Assembly: GCF_050389805.1 (NCBI RefSeq) | Contig: NZ_CP130945.1 | Span: 1,488,001 to 1,552,000, forward strand | DNA length: 64,000 bases | Source of the DNA: Bacillus_BD sp050389805 | Lineage (GTDB): Bacteria > Bacillota > Bacilli > Bacillales > Cytobacillaceae | Reading direction: 5' to 3' | Part shown: in pieces, positions 42,078 through 51,961 of the stretch | Layout: each line of letters begins with the position of its first letter | How positions within the stretch are numbered: position 1 is the stretch's first letter | Notes under the pieces: model-generated | What the model was told of the DNA's origin: nothing | Seen by the model: only the letters and a program-made list of their open reading frames with translations | Database searches by the model: none | Made by a program: the position numbers and the translations under genes

Positions 42078-42992
42078 ATGGCGACTAATGTGATTGAAAC
42101 AACGAATTTAACGAAGAAGTTTGGTAAGTTTTTGGCGGTAGATTCATTAGATTTACAGGTTCCAAAGGGTGGAATTTATGGGTTTTTAGGACCGAATGGT
42201 GCAGGGAAATCGACGACGATTCGGATGCTGCTAGGGTTGATGAAGGAAACAGGCGGGCAGGTCCATATATTTGGAAAATCGATAAAAGAAGAACGGTTGG
42301 AGATCTTGAAAAGAGTGGGTTCGATGGTTGAAACTCCTTCTTATTATGGTCATCTATCAGCTTATGAAAATTTAGAAGTGACGAGAAAAATCTTAGGGAT
42401 TGAGAAAAAGGAAATTAACCGAGTATTAGAGATTGTAAAATTGACGGACGTACAGAATAAGGTCGTAAAAAAGTTTTCCCTAGGGATGAAGCAAAGACTT
42501 GGAATTGCCCAAGCTCTTTTAGGTAGCCCCGAACTGTTGATACTTGATGAACCGACAAATGGGCTCGATCCATCAGGGATTATTGAAATGCGGGAGTTGA
42601 TTAAAAGCCTTCCGGAAAAATACGGAATGACTGTCTTACTATCAAGTCACATTTTAAGTGAAATCGAGCTAATGGCAACCCATGTAGGCATTATTAACAA
42701 AGGACAATTACTCTTTCAGGGAACAATGGATGAGTTACGAGCGAAGCAAAAAGCAGAGATTGCATTGGAGGTGGAACCACAAGCAGTGGTTGAGGATTAT
42801 TTAAACGAGATTGGGATTCCCTATAAAAAAGATGATCATTATTTCTATTTAAATGCCAATTATCAACCATCAAGAATCAATCGGGAGTTGATTATGAATG
42901 GGTTTGAGGTACATCAAGTTCTGGTGAAAAAGCATTCTCTAGAGGAAATCTTCTTATCGATGACAACAGGGAAGGGGGAAATCATCCAATGA
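42078..42992 (+). CDS. ABC transporter ATPase, bacitracin/lantibiotic-immunity type
   Basis: 304 residues. Walker A GPNGAGKST, Q-loop region, signature SLGMKQRLGIAQAL, Walker B LLILDEPTNGLDPSG, switch His in LLSSHIL. The BcrA/LanF-type C-terminal extension (about 215-300) follows. Probably exports or flips a membrane-active peptide. The second of two adjacent ATGs (42078) is better spaced from GGAGG. First gene of a five-gene operon with two permeases and a two-component system. Confidence 0.92.
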   Translation: MATNVIETTNLTKKFGKFLAVDSLDLQVPKGGIYGFLGPNGAGKSTTIRMLLGLMKETGGQVHIFGKSIKEERLEILKRVGSMVETPSYYGHLSAYENLEVTRKILGIEKKEINRVLEIVKLTDVQNKVVKKFSLGMKQRLGIAQALLGSPELLILDEPTNGLDPSGIIEMRELIKSLPEKYGMTVLLSSHILSEIELMATHVGIINKGQLLFQGTMDELRAKQKAEIALEVEPQAVVEDYLNEIGIPYKKDDHYFYLNANYQPSRINRELIMNGFEVHQVLVKKHSLEEIFLSMTTGKGEIIQ

Positions 42993-43735
42993 AGATCACA
43001 ACGTTGTTATGGCTTGAATTGTATAAGCAGAAAAAGGGTTGGATCTGGCTATTTTTAGTGGTTATCCCATCAGGTACCACGTTGGCGATGTTTTTGGATT
43101 TCACGATCCGTTATGATTATCTTCTTGATACGGCACAACCTGGATTCTCTTCATGGGATCTGTTGTTATTGGAAAATCACCGAATCCTTGGGTGGGGATT
43201 GTTTGTGCCGATGTTTATTGGGATTATTTATGCCTTTTTATATCAGGTGGAAGAATCGCAAAATAGTTGGAAAAAAATCCTTTCTTTGCCTGTCCAACGT
43301 GAGAGCGTCTATGTTTCAAAATTTCTTGTTGGTGTCGTTTTGAGTAGTCTTTTAATTTTGTTGAATATGCTAGGTCTTCTTTTAGTTGGAAAGATCATGA
43401 ACTTTCCAGAACAAATCGAGTGGGGAAAGTATTTCTCTTATGTAGGAAAACAAATTTTGATGATACTCGCGGTTGCAAGTATTCATAATTGGTTAAGCTC
43501 CTATTTTAAAAATATGATCATTCCGATTGTGATCGGATTTGCAGGAGTTATTTTATCGTCTTTTGTGATTTTTAGTTTTCCAGAAACAGCTACGGTATAC
43601 CCATATGCCTTTGTGTTTTTCACAGATGGTTTGGTTTATCAGGAGCAAACAGAGGTGTTTAGAAACAGCGTGATCCTGATGCTCCTATTTTTAGGACTTG
43701 GCACATGGCATTTTAAAAGAAAAGATATATTGTAA
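42989..43735 (+). CDS. ABC-2 type permease, LanE/SpaE-like
   Basis: 248 residues, six transmembrane segments, with EESQNSWKKILSLPVQRESVYVSKF between segments 2 and 3, the hallmark loop of lantibiotic-protection permeases. ATG overlaps the ATPase stop (ATGA). Partners the next permease. Confidence 0.9.
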   Translation: MKITTLLWLELYKQKKGWIWLFLVVIPSGTTLAMFLDFTIRYDYLLDTAQPGFSSWDLLLLENHRILGWGLFVPMFIGIIYAFLYQVEESQNSWKKILSLPVQRESVYVSKFLVGVVLSSLLILLNMLGLLLVGKIMNFPEQIEWGKYFSYVGKQILMILAVASIHNWLSSYFKNMIIPIVIGFAGVILSSFVIFSFPETATVYPYAFVFFTDGLVYQEQTEVFRNSVILMLLFLGLGTWHFKRKDIL

Positions 43736-43746
43736 GGGGGAGGAAC

Positions 43747-44475
43747 ATGAACGTTCTGCTACAAGTAGAATTATATAAATTAAAGCGTACAAAAATCATC
43801 TTAACGACAACGATTTTAACCTTATTGGCTCTCTATCAGGGCTATGATTTTGCTAAAATGGGAATAGAAGAAAATGCAGATGAAGTATTTAGAGGATTTT
43901 TATATCAAGGGACAATGGCGGTCTACAGCTGGCTTGTTCTTCCCTTAATCATCACGGTTGTACTGGCGATGATGGCGCGTATGGAGCATAGCAATAACAG
44001 TTGGAAACAGTTGCTGGCGTTGCCGGTTGAAAGAGGAAAGGTCTATCTATCTAAACTAGTCGTTGGAATGGGAATCATGTTATACAGTCATGTGTTACTC
44101 TATGTCGGGATGCTGAGTGCTGCGTTTTTGCTTGGCATTGAAAAAATTCCTCATGAATGGATGCTCGAGCGGTATAGTATCTTGTTTCTGTCTTCTTTCG
44201 CGATTACGGGAATTATTTTTTATAGTAGTTACCGGTTTTCTCATTTTGGCGTTCCTATGGTCATTGGTGCCGGACTTGCTTTTCCATCGATGCTTGTTGC
44301 GAATTCAGAGAAATATTGGATCTTCTATCCATGGGATTATCCTATTGTATCATCCATGAGTTATGTGTTTGAAACTGGTGGAAAAAATGTCATCATGTTA
44401 CTGGTCTCGATTTCGATTTTTCTATTATCTGTATTCATCGGGTATTTTCGATTTCGAGCGAAAGATGTTCTTTAG
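43747..44475 (+). CDS. ABC-2 type permease, LanG-like
   Basis: 242 residues, six transmembrane segments; MEHSNNSWKQLLALPVERGKVYLSKL is the same loop motif as in the upstream permease. Follows it by 11 bases with GGGGGAGG as ribosome site. The two permeases probably form a heterodimer on the ATPase. Confidence 0.9.
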   Translation: MNVLLQVELYKLKRTKIILTTTILTLLALYQGYDFAKMGIEENADEVFRGFLYQGTMAVYSWLVLPLIITVVLAMMARMEHSNNSWKQLLALPVERGKVYLSKLVVGMGIMLYSHVLLYVGMLSAAFLLGIEKIPHEWMLERYSILFLSSFAITGIIFYSSYRFSHFGVPMVIGAGLAFPSMLVANSEKYWIFYPWDYPIVSSMSYVFETGGKNVIMLLVSISIFLLSVFIGYFRFRAKDVL

Positions 44476-44503
44476 GTGAAATAGAAAGGATGGCACATAC
44501 ATC

Positions 44504-45229
44504 ATGTCATTAACGGGTTTAAATAATAAACGAATTTTGCTTGTCGATGATGAAGTCGATTTATTAAATTTGCTAGAAACGGTCCTTAAGAAAGACGGCT
44601 TTCATAAGATTGACAAGGCGACTACCGGACAAGAAGGATTACAACTTTGTGAAAATAATAAACCGGATGTTATTATCCTGGATATCATGCTTCCAGATAT
44701 GGAGGGATATGAGGTTTGTCAGAGAATGCGAAAAATCACGTATGCCCCGATTATTTTCTTGTCCGCAAAATCAGAAGAAATTGATAAACTGCTTGGTCTT
44801 GGTATTGGTGGTGATGATTATGTCACTAAGCCGTTTAGTACGAAAGAAGTCGTTTTTCGAATCAAGGCACAGTTGCGAAGAAATTCATATTTAGTGCAAA
44901 GTGGTGTCGAGGATGACAAAATTGAATTTGGTGATGTGATGATATTTCCAAATAAAGGGGAAGTGAGAAAAAGAGATCGACTGATTTCAATGACTGCAAA
45001 GGAGCTTCAGTTGCTGATTTATCTTGCAAGCCATCCGAATCAAATTTTTAGCAAAAGTAAAATTTGTGAAGCGGTTTGGGGAGAAGATGAAATCGGCATG
45101 GATAATACCATCATGGTCCACATTCGACGTCTTCGAGAAAAAATCGAAGAGGATCCGAGTAAACCGAAATGGATTGTCACCGTGAAAGGGCTTGGGTATA
45201 AACTGCAAGTTCGAGGGAGCCAATCATGA
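44504..45229 (+). CDS. OmpR-family response regulator
   Basis: 241 residues. Receiver domain with VDDEVDLL, phospho-Asp in VIILDIMLPDMEGYE and the switch Lys in DDYVTKPF. C-terminal winged helix (about 140-235: ISMTAKELQLLIYLASHPNQIFSK, DNTIMVHIRRLREKIE, VTVKGLGYKL). Regulator of the ABC operon by position; candidate sites are the TTAAGGT repeats at 41993. Confidence 0.93.
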   Translation: MSLTGLNNKRILLVDDEVDLLNLLETVLKKDGFHKIDKATTGQEGLQLCENNKPDVIILDIMLPDMEGYEVCQRMRKITYAPIIFLSAKSEEIDKLLGLGIGGDDYVTKPFSTKEVVFRIKAQLRRNSYLVQSGVEDDKIEFGDVMIFPNKGEVRKRDRLISMTAKELQLLIYLASHPNQIFSKSKICEAVWGEDEIGMDNTIMVHIRRLREKIEEDPSKPKWIVTVKGLGYKLQVRGSQS

Positions 45230-46653
45230 AATGGAAAATCACCACGCAGTTTCTGATTTATATGATTCTCAGTTTACTGCTTTCCTTTTTTGTATTTCTT
45301 ATCCTGAATTTTGTTTTCTTTTTTAATAATTTTGGGAAACAGGATCGTATCTTGCCCTATCAGAATCCAAGTACGTATACGCTAGATTTTGCAGATCATA
45401 TTGTTCTTTCTGATGGAAAAGTAACCATTCCCGATGCTAGGTTGGCTGAGCTTGAGGAAGGTGATATTTGGATTCAGGTTCTCGATGAAAATGGAACTGA
45501 AATCTATAGTCGATTTAAACCGGAAAAAGTACCAGTTCACTATACGCCTGCTCAATTGATTCATTATCATAAATTTACGGGAGCACTAGCTAAATCGACC
45601 ATTTTTATTGGGATGCTGGAACTTGGTAATCGAGATTATAGTTATATCATGGGATTTCCTGAAGCCGTGATTGGGAAGGCGACGATTAATTATCGAACAG
45701 AAACGCTTCTGCGAGATTTCTTAATAGTCGTTTTAACCGTCGTTACAGTCGTTACGTTTATTGCTTTGTTATTTGGTTACTTTTTTAGTAAACGATTAGC
45801 AAAACCACTTGTGAAGATCGTAGATGGAATCCAACATTTAGTGAAAGGAAATTTTCAACATCATTATCATCCTAAGGGGATTTATAAAAATGTTTTCCAA
45901 AATTTGAATGATTTGTCACGGGTGCTTAAGGTGAATGAGGCGGAACGGAGAAAAATCGAGAAGACAAGGGAAGAATGGGTCACAAATATTACCCATGATA
46001 TTAAAACGCCACTCTCTTCGATCAAGGGATATGCTGAATTAATTGGAGAATACGAACTGGATAAAACCGAAAAGAACCGATATGTGGACATCATCCTGAA
46101 TAAATCGGATTATATCCATCAGCTTGTTGATGATTTAAACATTACCTATCAGCTGAAAAGCACGCTCTTTCCGTTAAAAAGGAAGGAAGAGGATTTAGTA
46201 GAAATCGTAAGAGAATCAATTATAGAGATTTTGAATCACCCATTATACGAGGAAAGAAATATCGAATTTTCTACAGAAATGGAACAGTTTTTCTTTTCTT
46301 GCGATAAAACGTTGATTCAACGGGCGATTATGAATTTGATTTACAACGGGATTGTTCATAATCCGAAAGATACTAGGATAAAGGTTGAAATCAAGAATAA
46401 ACAAGGTCGACTTTCGATCATGATTGAAGACAATGGGGTTGGCATTGCTGCAGAAGACCTCGGAAATTTATTTACTCGTTATTACCGTGGAACCAATACC
46501 GGAGAAAGCCATAAAGGCAGCGGATTGGGACTAGCGATTAGTAAACAAGTGGTGGAAGTCCATGGTGGTGAGGTTTTTGTTGGGAGTGAATTAGGGAAAG
46601 GGACGAGGATTGAGCTTGTTTTTAATGATGAAAAGAAGGGTCGGGACCTGTAA
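45226..46653 (+). CDS. Sensor histidine kinase with HAMP domain
   Basis: 475 residues. Two transmembrane segments (about 10-32 and 165-190) bracket an extracellular domain of about 130 residues. HAMP (about 190-240), HisKA with NITHDIKTPLSSIKGYAELI, then HATPase with MNLIYNGIVHNP, DNGVGI and GSGLGLAIS. ATG overlaps the regulator stop. With the ABC genes this is a self-contained peptide-stress detection and detoxification module. Confidence 0.93.
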   Translation: MKWKITTQFLIYMILSLLLSFFVFLILNFVFFFNNFGKQDRILPYQNPSTYTLDFADHIVLSDGKVTIPDARLAELEEGDIWIQVLDENGTEIYSRFKPEKVPVHYTPAQLIHYHKFTGALAKSTIFIGMLELGNRDYSYIMGFPEAVIGKATINYRTETLLRDFLIVVLTVVTVVTFIALLFGYFFSKRLAKPLVKIVDGIQHLVKGNFQHHYHPKGIYKNVFQNLNDLSRVLKVNEAERRKIEKTREEWVTNITHDIKTPLSSIKGYAELIGEYELDKTEKNRYVDIILNKSDYIHQLVDDLNITYQLKSTLFPLKRKEEDLVEIVRESIIEILNHPLYEERNIEFSTEMEQFFFSCDKTLIQRAIMNLIYNGIVHNPKDTRIKVEIKNKQGRLSIMIEDNGVGIAAEDLGNLFTRYYRGTNTGESHKGSGLGLAISKQVVEVHGGEVFVGSELGKGTRIELVFNDEKKGRDL

Positions 46654-46811
46654 TTTGTTATAGCGTTTGAGGATTAAGATATGGCAGTATTTCCTTCTTA
46701 TCATTTAATTGGGGTAAGGGGAGTAAAGCAGAAAAATGATTAAATTGGGCTAAGCACCTAATTTTCCTTCTGACATATAGTGGCTACTGTGAGTATATAG
46801 AGGAAGGAAGA

Positions 46812-46967
46812 ATGGCGATGAATAAAGATTTAGTGACAACATCCACGAACGGTGAAAACACCCAGACATATGAAGGGTATCATGATTTCAAGGTCATTGA
46901 GGTCAATGTATCAAGCCCTACAGAAAGCTTATATGCGGTTTGTACACCTGTTAAGATAAAGGAATAG
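46812..46967 (+). CDS. 51-residue peptide downstream of the ABC/two-component operon
   Basis: AGGAAGGAAG lies directly upstream. The peptide starts MAMNKDLVTTSTNGEN and ends SSPTESLYAVCTPVKIKE: a hydrophilic, acidic N-terminal half like a leader and a C-terminal half with Ser/Thr and a single Cys. No signal peptide or membrane segment. It may be a modified-peptide precursor, a signalling peptide or a small cytosolic protein. Start could be the second ATG (46818). No modification enzyme is seen nearby, so a RiPP role is only a suggestion. Confidence 0.5.
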   Translation: MAMNKDLVTTSTNGENTQTYEGYHDFKVIEVNVSSPTESLYAVCTPVKIKE

Positions 46968-47440
46968 ATGACATCATTCTGATGGTGCGCAATAGGTAGT
47001 ATACAATTAAAAAAGGGTCAAAACTACCATTATTGGCAGTGCTGTCTTGGGGAACAATATTTTTTTAATTTTTTAGCGGATCGTTAAAAAGCTGCTGATT
47101 CTCTTATCAAAATCAAGAGGGGAGACCAAATAAATATACGGAAAAATTTCCCTTAAATAGAAAATATGATTAAAAAAAGCTTAAATAGACAGAGAGAGTC
47201 CGCCTATTGGCCCGAAAAGTTCGCAAAGGGGAGATTCTGCTTTGCATAATCGGAACATCTCCCCTTATATACCCTGAAGCGAGCTGTATTCTGATATCTA
47301 ACCGGAAAATTTCCGCTTATTTACTTTCGCTGATTCTCGTTTAAGGACAAGACATCTTATTTAAATGGAATTGCGTTTTTCTCAAAAACCCACAAGAATC
47401 TATATCAATTCATTTTAAAATGGAAAAAGTAAAGACGTGA
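46968..47440. other. Intergenic stretch with degenerate palindromic repeats
   Basis: Contains ATACGGAAAAATTTCCC (about 47137), AGTCCGCCTATTGGCCCG (about 47199) and ACCGGAAAATTTCCGC (about 47302): related self-complementary GGAAAATTTCC-type elements. No ORF with ribosome site. Confidence 0.35.
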
Positions 47441-47884
47441 GTTAAAAAGAAATCGTCATCTGAATATCCATGGCTGATGATGTTAGCAGCAACCAATATC
47501 CAAAATAAAACGGTAAACGAAGAAATGATTCAAGACCTGGAGGAATTTGCGATGAAAGAACAAGAAATTCGTGAAGCCTTAATTGAATGGGAAACAATAA
47601 GCAGAAATAAAGAAAATAAAGTTTTGTATGAAGCGAGATTAAAGTTTCTTCGTGGTGAGCTTGCATGGATACTATCTGAAAAGAAACGGGCAAGGGAAGA
47701 AGGAATGCAAGAGGGCAGAGAAGAAGGAAGACAAGAAGGCATTCAAGAAGGTTTAGCGCAAGGAATGGAACTAAGTCTTAAAAAAGTTGTTAATAATGAG
47801 TTGAATCAAGGTATGACGTTTTCAATGATTGCTGAAATAACAGGATTAAGCGAGAAAAAGGTAGAAGAATTAGCACATTCATAA
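47441..47884 (+). pseudogene. Rpn-family nuclease/transposase, C-terminal fragment
   Basis: Open frame without a start until ATG 47477 in mid-domain; SSSEYPWLMMLAATNIQNK continues into a helical region and the E/G/R-rich repeat EEGMQEGREEGRQEGIQEGL, then ITGLSEKKVEELA. This end is typical of the PD-(D/E)XK Rpn/RpnC-type proteins, whose N-terminal nuclease part (about 200 residues) is missing here. Terminator at 47884. Confidence 0.65.
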
Positions 47885-47924
47885 AAGATTGACATCTCCC
47901 ATAAACCGGAAGATGTCAATCTTT
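47884..47924. terminator. Bidirectional terminator
   Basis: AAAGATTGACATCT and AGATGTCAATCTTT arms, T6 on the plus side; shared with the convergent ABC permease. Confidence 0.8.
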
Positions 47925-47929
47925 TTTCA

Positions 47930-49042
47930 TTACCTTGTCGCAACAAGCGATTTTCTTTTGTAAAACAAGGATCCGAAGATAAAGGAAATCACGCCCCAAA
48001 TGACCATATTGCCGAATCCTAACCAGATGGAACTAGTAAAGATGCTCGTTTCATAGACCATACTATCCCTTAATCCTTCAGCAAAATAGGTGAGGGGGAG
48101 AATGTTCGATACAGGGTGAAGCCACTCTGGCATCGATTCAATAGGGAAAAAGATACCACTCAAAAACATCATAATAAAGCTTGTAATATTGGCAACGCCC
48201 ATATAAGCCTCTGTTGTTTTGCTAAACGATGAAATGAGATAACCTAAAGCATTGAAGGAGAGCGCGCCCACTAAAAAGACCACAATTAAACTGAGAAAAT
48301 TAATATAGAGGTTTGCTCCAAAAACAAAGACTCCGATTAGAGATAAGAGAATGATTTGAACGATGCTAAAAAGAAGTCGCATGATCATATCACTTATTCC
48401 GAAGATACCCATATTGGCGGGTGTCATACGCAGTCTTTTAATTAATCCCTTTCTCCGCATCTCCACGAGATCAACCATTCCGAACAATCCACCCTGTGCA
48501 ATGGACAAAGCAATCATTCCAGTTAAAAGGAAGTCTGTATAGTCTAGTGAATGATCTCCGGCTGAAATGGATGTGTATTCTACTTGATATATTGGTTCGG
48601 CTCCAGCCATTTGTAAATTCGATTGTTGAACAAATTGATCCAAGATTCCAAAGATGACTTGAGTCGTCATATTTTGTTCGTTTTCTTTATTTACCACTAG
48701 TTCAATAGCCGTTGACTGTGCAGAATCTGGTAAGATGATAGCAGCATCCACTTCTTGTTCTTCGACCCACTGCGTTGCATCATCTAAACTAACTGGTTTT
48801 TCTGATTTAATTTCCATACCAGTTACTTGTTTAAGCTGATCTAACATTCGATCAGAGGTTTCATTTGGTTTTTCGTTGACAATTGCAATACTTGTTTGGA
48901 ATTCTTCATCAGAATTTCCTGAGAAAATCACCATAAAAATAGACATCAAGATCACAGGAAAGAAGATCCCCCAAAACCAAGCTTGTTTTTCTCGAAGGGT
49001 TAATTTTAATTGTGCTAGAAACATTTGTTTAAATTGTCTCAT
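47930..49042 (-). CDS. ABC-2 type permease (YhfN/drug-exporter type)
   Basis: 370 residues. One N-terminal transmembrane segment, a large extracellular domain (about 45-170) and five more segments; SFSKTTEAYMGVANITSFIMMFLSGIFFP is the ABC2_membrane_3 core. Start ATG 49042 with GGAGGG upstream; 49057 would overlap that site. Its ATPase ends two bases before, so both are one exporter. Confidence 0.9.
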   Translation of the reverse strand: MRQFKQMFLAQLKLTLREKQAWFWGIFFPVILMSIFMVIFSGNSDEEFQTSIAIVNEKPNETSDRMLDQLKQVTGMEIKSEKPVSLDDATQWVEEQEVDAAIILPDSAQSTAIELVVNKENEQNMTTQVIFGILDQFVQQSNLQMAGAEPIYQVEYTSISAGDHSLDYTDFLLTGMIALSIAQGGLFGMVDLVEMRRKGLIKRLRMTPANMGIFGISDMIMRLLFSIVQIILLSLIGVFVFGANLYINFLSLIVVFLVGALSFNALGYLISSFSKTTEAYMGVANITSFIMMFLSGIFFPIESMPEWLHPVSNILPLTYFAEGLRDSMVYETSIFTSSIWLGFGNMVIWGVISFIFGSLFYKRKSLVATR

Positions 49043-49044
49043 CC

Positions 49045-49974
49045 TTAGTCCCTCCATTCCTTTCCTGTAAAGGAGATAAAGACATCTTCAAGGCTTTTTT
49101 CGCGAATGGAAATCTGTTCCACTTTGTATTCATTCTCTTTTGTAAATTTAAACAAATCATAAAGGGTGTCCTCAGGATGTAAGGTCCATAATTTTAATGA
49201 TGTATCATCCCGTTCTATTTTTTTTACAGAATCAAGCGTTTTTAGAAATAATTCACCTTCAATCGCAGCTTCTTCACCGTCAAGAAAAGATAAGCGGACT
49301 TCTCTTTCTTTTGATAACTGTTCGATAAGGGCAGATGGCGTATCAACAGCAACAATCAGCCCTTGGTCGATGATACAAACGCGATCGCTTAATTTTTCCG
49401 CTTCCTCCATGTAATGGGTGGTTAGAATAATGGTTTTCCCGAGATTCCTTAGTTCCAAAATAATATCCCAGATATTCCTGCGTGCTTGAGGGTCTAGTCC
49501 AGTTGTGGGTTCATCAAGAAAAATAATGTCGGGATCACTAATCATCGCAAGGCCAATCGCAAGTCGTTGGCGTTGGCCACCTGAAAGTTTTTTGACATGA
49601 TTATTTCGATGATCTGTTAGGTTGATTAATTCCAAAATCTCTTCAGTAGGTCGTGAATGGCTATAAAAGGTAGAAAAAAGATGTAAATTTTCCTCAGGGG
49701 TTAACAAGTCAAACATGGCACTGGATTGCGGCTGAACGCCAATCATTTTTTTGATCGTGTTTGCATCACGATTCCAATTCCAATCTCCAAAATGGATCTC
49801 CCCTTGGTCTGGTGTTACCAATCCCTCAATCATTTCGAGTGTAGTCGTTTTTCCTGCACCATTGGGACCAATGATGGTGAAAACTTCACCACCATCGACC
49901 GAAAAGCTAATGTCCTGAACGGCTCGAATAGTTCCGAAAGACTTCTTTAAATGTTTAACCTCTAAAACAGACAT
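49045..49974 (-). CDS. ABC transporter ATPase of the drug-exporter type
   Basis: 309 residues from the ATG at 49974 (GAGGAAT upstream). Walker A GPNGAGKTT, signature LSGGQRQRLAIGLAM, Walker B IIFLDEPTTGLDPQARR, switch LTTHYMEEAE, with a C-terminal extension (about 220-309). Earlier in-frame starts lack a ribosome site. First gene of a two-gene minus-strand operon. Confidence 0.92.
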   Translation of the reverse strand: MSVLEVKHLKKSFGTIRAVQDISFSVDGGEVFTIIGPNGAGKTTTLEMIEGLVTPDQGEIHFGDWNWNRDANTIKKMIGVQPQSSAMFDLLTPEENLHLFSTFYSHSRPTEEILELINLTDHRNNHVKKLSGGQRQRLAIGLAMISDPDIIFLDEPTTGLDPQARRNIWDIILELRNLGKTIILTTHYMEEAEKLSDRVCIIDQGLIVAVDTPSALIEQLSKEREVRLSFLDGEEAAIEGELFLKTLDSVKKIERDDTSLKLWTLHPEDTLYDLFKFTKENEYKVEQISIREKSLEDVFISFTGKEWRD

Positions 49975-50198
49975 AGGATTCCTCACTTTCATAAAAGAAG
50001 GTATGAGAAGAAATGGATGTTGGTATAGAAACAAAGACAAATAGGGAGTACAGGTTTAATGTAGTCTCGTGAACATTAACTCCTATATGTATCAACATCG
50101 ATATGGGAAATTTGATTCGTTTTTTCTCTCCATCCACCATTGTATTTTGAAGAAGTCACATTCATCCCTACTTTTTTGAAAAATCAAATATCCCCTTT

Positions 50199-50765
50199 TT
50201 ATAAAAAAGCATCGAATCCTAATGACAGGAAAAGAAAAAGCGTGACCGTACAACCAGTAACAATGGATTTTGTTCGATGATTCGATTCAGATGTATTGAG
50301 TAAGTACTTTATATACATAAAGGAACCAACCGCAAGGAGAAGAAATTCGATCAGGATGCTTACATAAACAAACTCCCATATGCCAAAACCAAGGAGTGGT
50401 AGATTCCCTGCATTTCCAGGGAGAATGGGCAAATCAGGTCGATGAACAAGTAAATCAAGAATCCAATGGCTAAAGGCCACAGAACCGATGATGATCCCTG
50501 ATCTCCTTCCCCAAAAGCAACCAGACAGAAATCCTGCCAATAAGCTAAGAATAAAGGCACCTAAGAATGAATGAGTGTAGAATGCAAAAATCATCATCTT
50601 TCCATAGCCGCCTTCACCAATCGGCTCCATCCATTCTAGCCCGGCTAAATTAAATGGAATAAACGCAAGATCTATTAATTGTGTACTGACCAATAGCGCC
50701 CAAAGCGGCAGTTCTGGAACTTTGCTTTTAACCGCAGTAGCAACCCCGAAGTGTCCAGCAAACAT
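50199..50765 (-). CDS. Membrane-bound metal-dependent hydrolase-like protein (YdjM/DUF457 type)
   Basis: 188 residues, five transmembrane segments. Conserved polar residues: MFAGHFGVA at the N-terminus, YTHSFLGAF and FSHWILDLLVHRPDLP, the His/Asp pattern of YdjM-like putative membrane hydrolases. GAGGGG precedes the ATG. Substrate unknown. Confidence 0.75.
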   Translation of the reverse strand: MFAGHFGVATAVKSKVPELPLWALLVSTQLIDLAFIPFNLAGLEWMEPIGEGGYGKMMIFAFYTHSFLGAFILSLLAGFLSGCFWGRRSGIIIGSVAFSHWILDLLVHRPDLPILPGNAGNLPLLGFGIWEFVYVSILIEFLLLAVGSFMYIKYLLNTSESNHRTKSIVTGCTVTLFLFLSLGFDAFL

Positions 50766-51406
50766 ATAATCATCCCCTCATATACGTTTCTATTAAATCC
50801 TTTGCAATTTCCATTATAGAGTATCGGTAGGGATAAAAGTCATAAAGGTATTGTAAATTTTGTAAATTCAGAATAAAAGAGGATGTAGTTATCCTTATAC
50901 TTTAGATGATTTATCTGTCAAAGGTCATTGTTACTATTGTCACATAGGCTTATAAAGTTATTCAACAGTGTAAAAACGCCATTTAAGAACGATCATAAAT
51001 CGTATTTACTACTAGTGGACCTCTGTTTTTATCTGTATCTTTACAGATTTGTGAATATTCTAGTCATTCGATTTTATCAATCTCTGATTATGTTATACTC
51101 TACTAGGAAAGTATTCCACTATACCATTCTATCTTGATTTGATATCCCGTTTTACTCCAAACAAAACCTCGAAAAAGGAGCCAATCATTTTTTCCATAAA
51201 GAATTTCTGTTCAAATACCATTCAATCATCTTAATAAATTCAAATATTTACCACGTTTTTGATCTTCATTGAATCATCACGTTATTGCTATTTACAACTC
51301 TCATTATTCCATATATCTTTCTAATCTTGATATCATTTATTTTCTTTTAAAAGCGATATAAACGTATTCCAGTTTATATATTTATCATTTAGAGGAGGAC
51401 ATCATA
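50766..51406. other. Long AT-rich intergenic stretch
   Basis: 640 bases with no ORF carrying a ribosome site and no strong hairpin. Nothing recognised apart from the ribosome site of the gene at 51407. Confidence 0.4.
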
Positions 51407-51745
51407 ATGGGTCACGATATTTTTGGTTTTAATCGAGCGGGGGAAGAAATTGCTTATGCGCGATTTAGTATGGGAAATTATAATTCGATTATCCTTTACG
51501 AGGTACTTCATGCAGAAGAATATTATGCAGGAGTTAGTGGAAGTGGTGGTAGTACAACTTTTTCAATGCAACATTGTGAAAAGGCCATGGAAGAATTCAA
51601 TCATCTGCTAAAAATAAACGGCTACTCTTCCAAATCTAATCACCGTGATAAATTGCCATGGGATCTTAGGCAAATCTCGGAGTTTATTGAAAACTGTTTA
51701 ACAACATCTAAAAAAGAAGGTAAAGTACAAGTGTATTTTGGCTAA
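51407..51745 (+). CDS. Hypothetical protein
   Basis: 112 residues: MGHDIFGFNRAGEEIAYARF, a Gly/Ser-rich SGSGGSTTF turn, then KAMEEFNHLL and RQISEFIENCLTT. Soluble, mixed alpha/beta in appearance. AGAGGAGG before the ATG makes it a real gene. Family and function not recognised; it stands alone. Confidence 0.75.
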   Translation: MGHDIFGFNRAGEEIAYARFSMGNYNSIILYEVLHAEEYYAGVSGSGGSTTFSMQHCEKAMEEFNHLLKINGYSSKSNHRDKLPWDLRQISEFIENCLTTSKKEGKVQVYFG

Positions 51746-51961
51746 CCTTTTCCTCATTATCTACAAAGTGTTCATGTCTTTCTCCTTGTCCTTATTTAAT
51801 AATTCCTTTATTCTAAAAATAGAAAGCTAACTTTTTAGAAAAGTATTAATTTTTTGTAGGTCTTAATCTCATAAATTAACCTTCGATATGAATCCTCATA
51901 ATACTTACTAAAAAAAGTCGCTTTTCTTTTATAAATGATAAAAAGATGATGAGGTAAAAAA

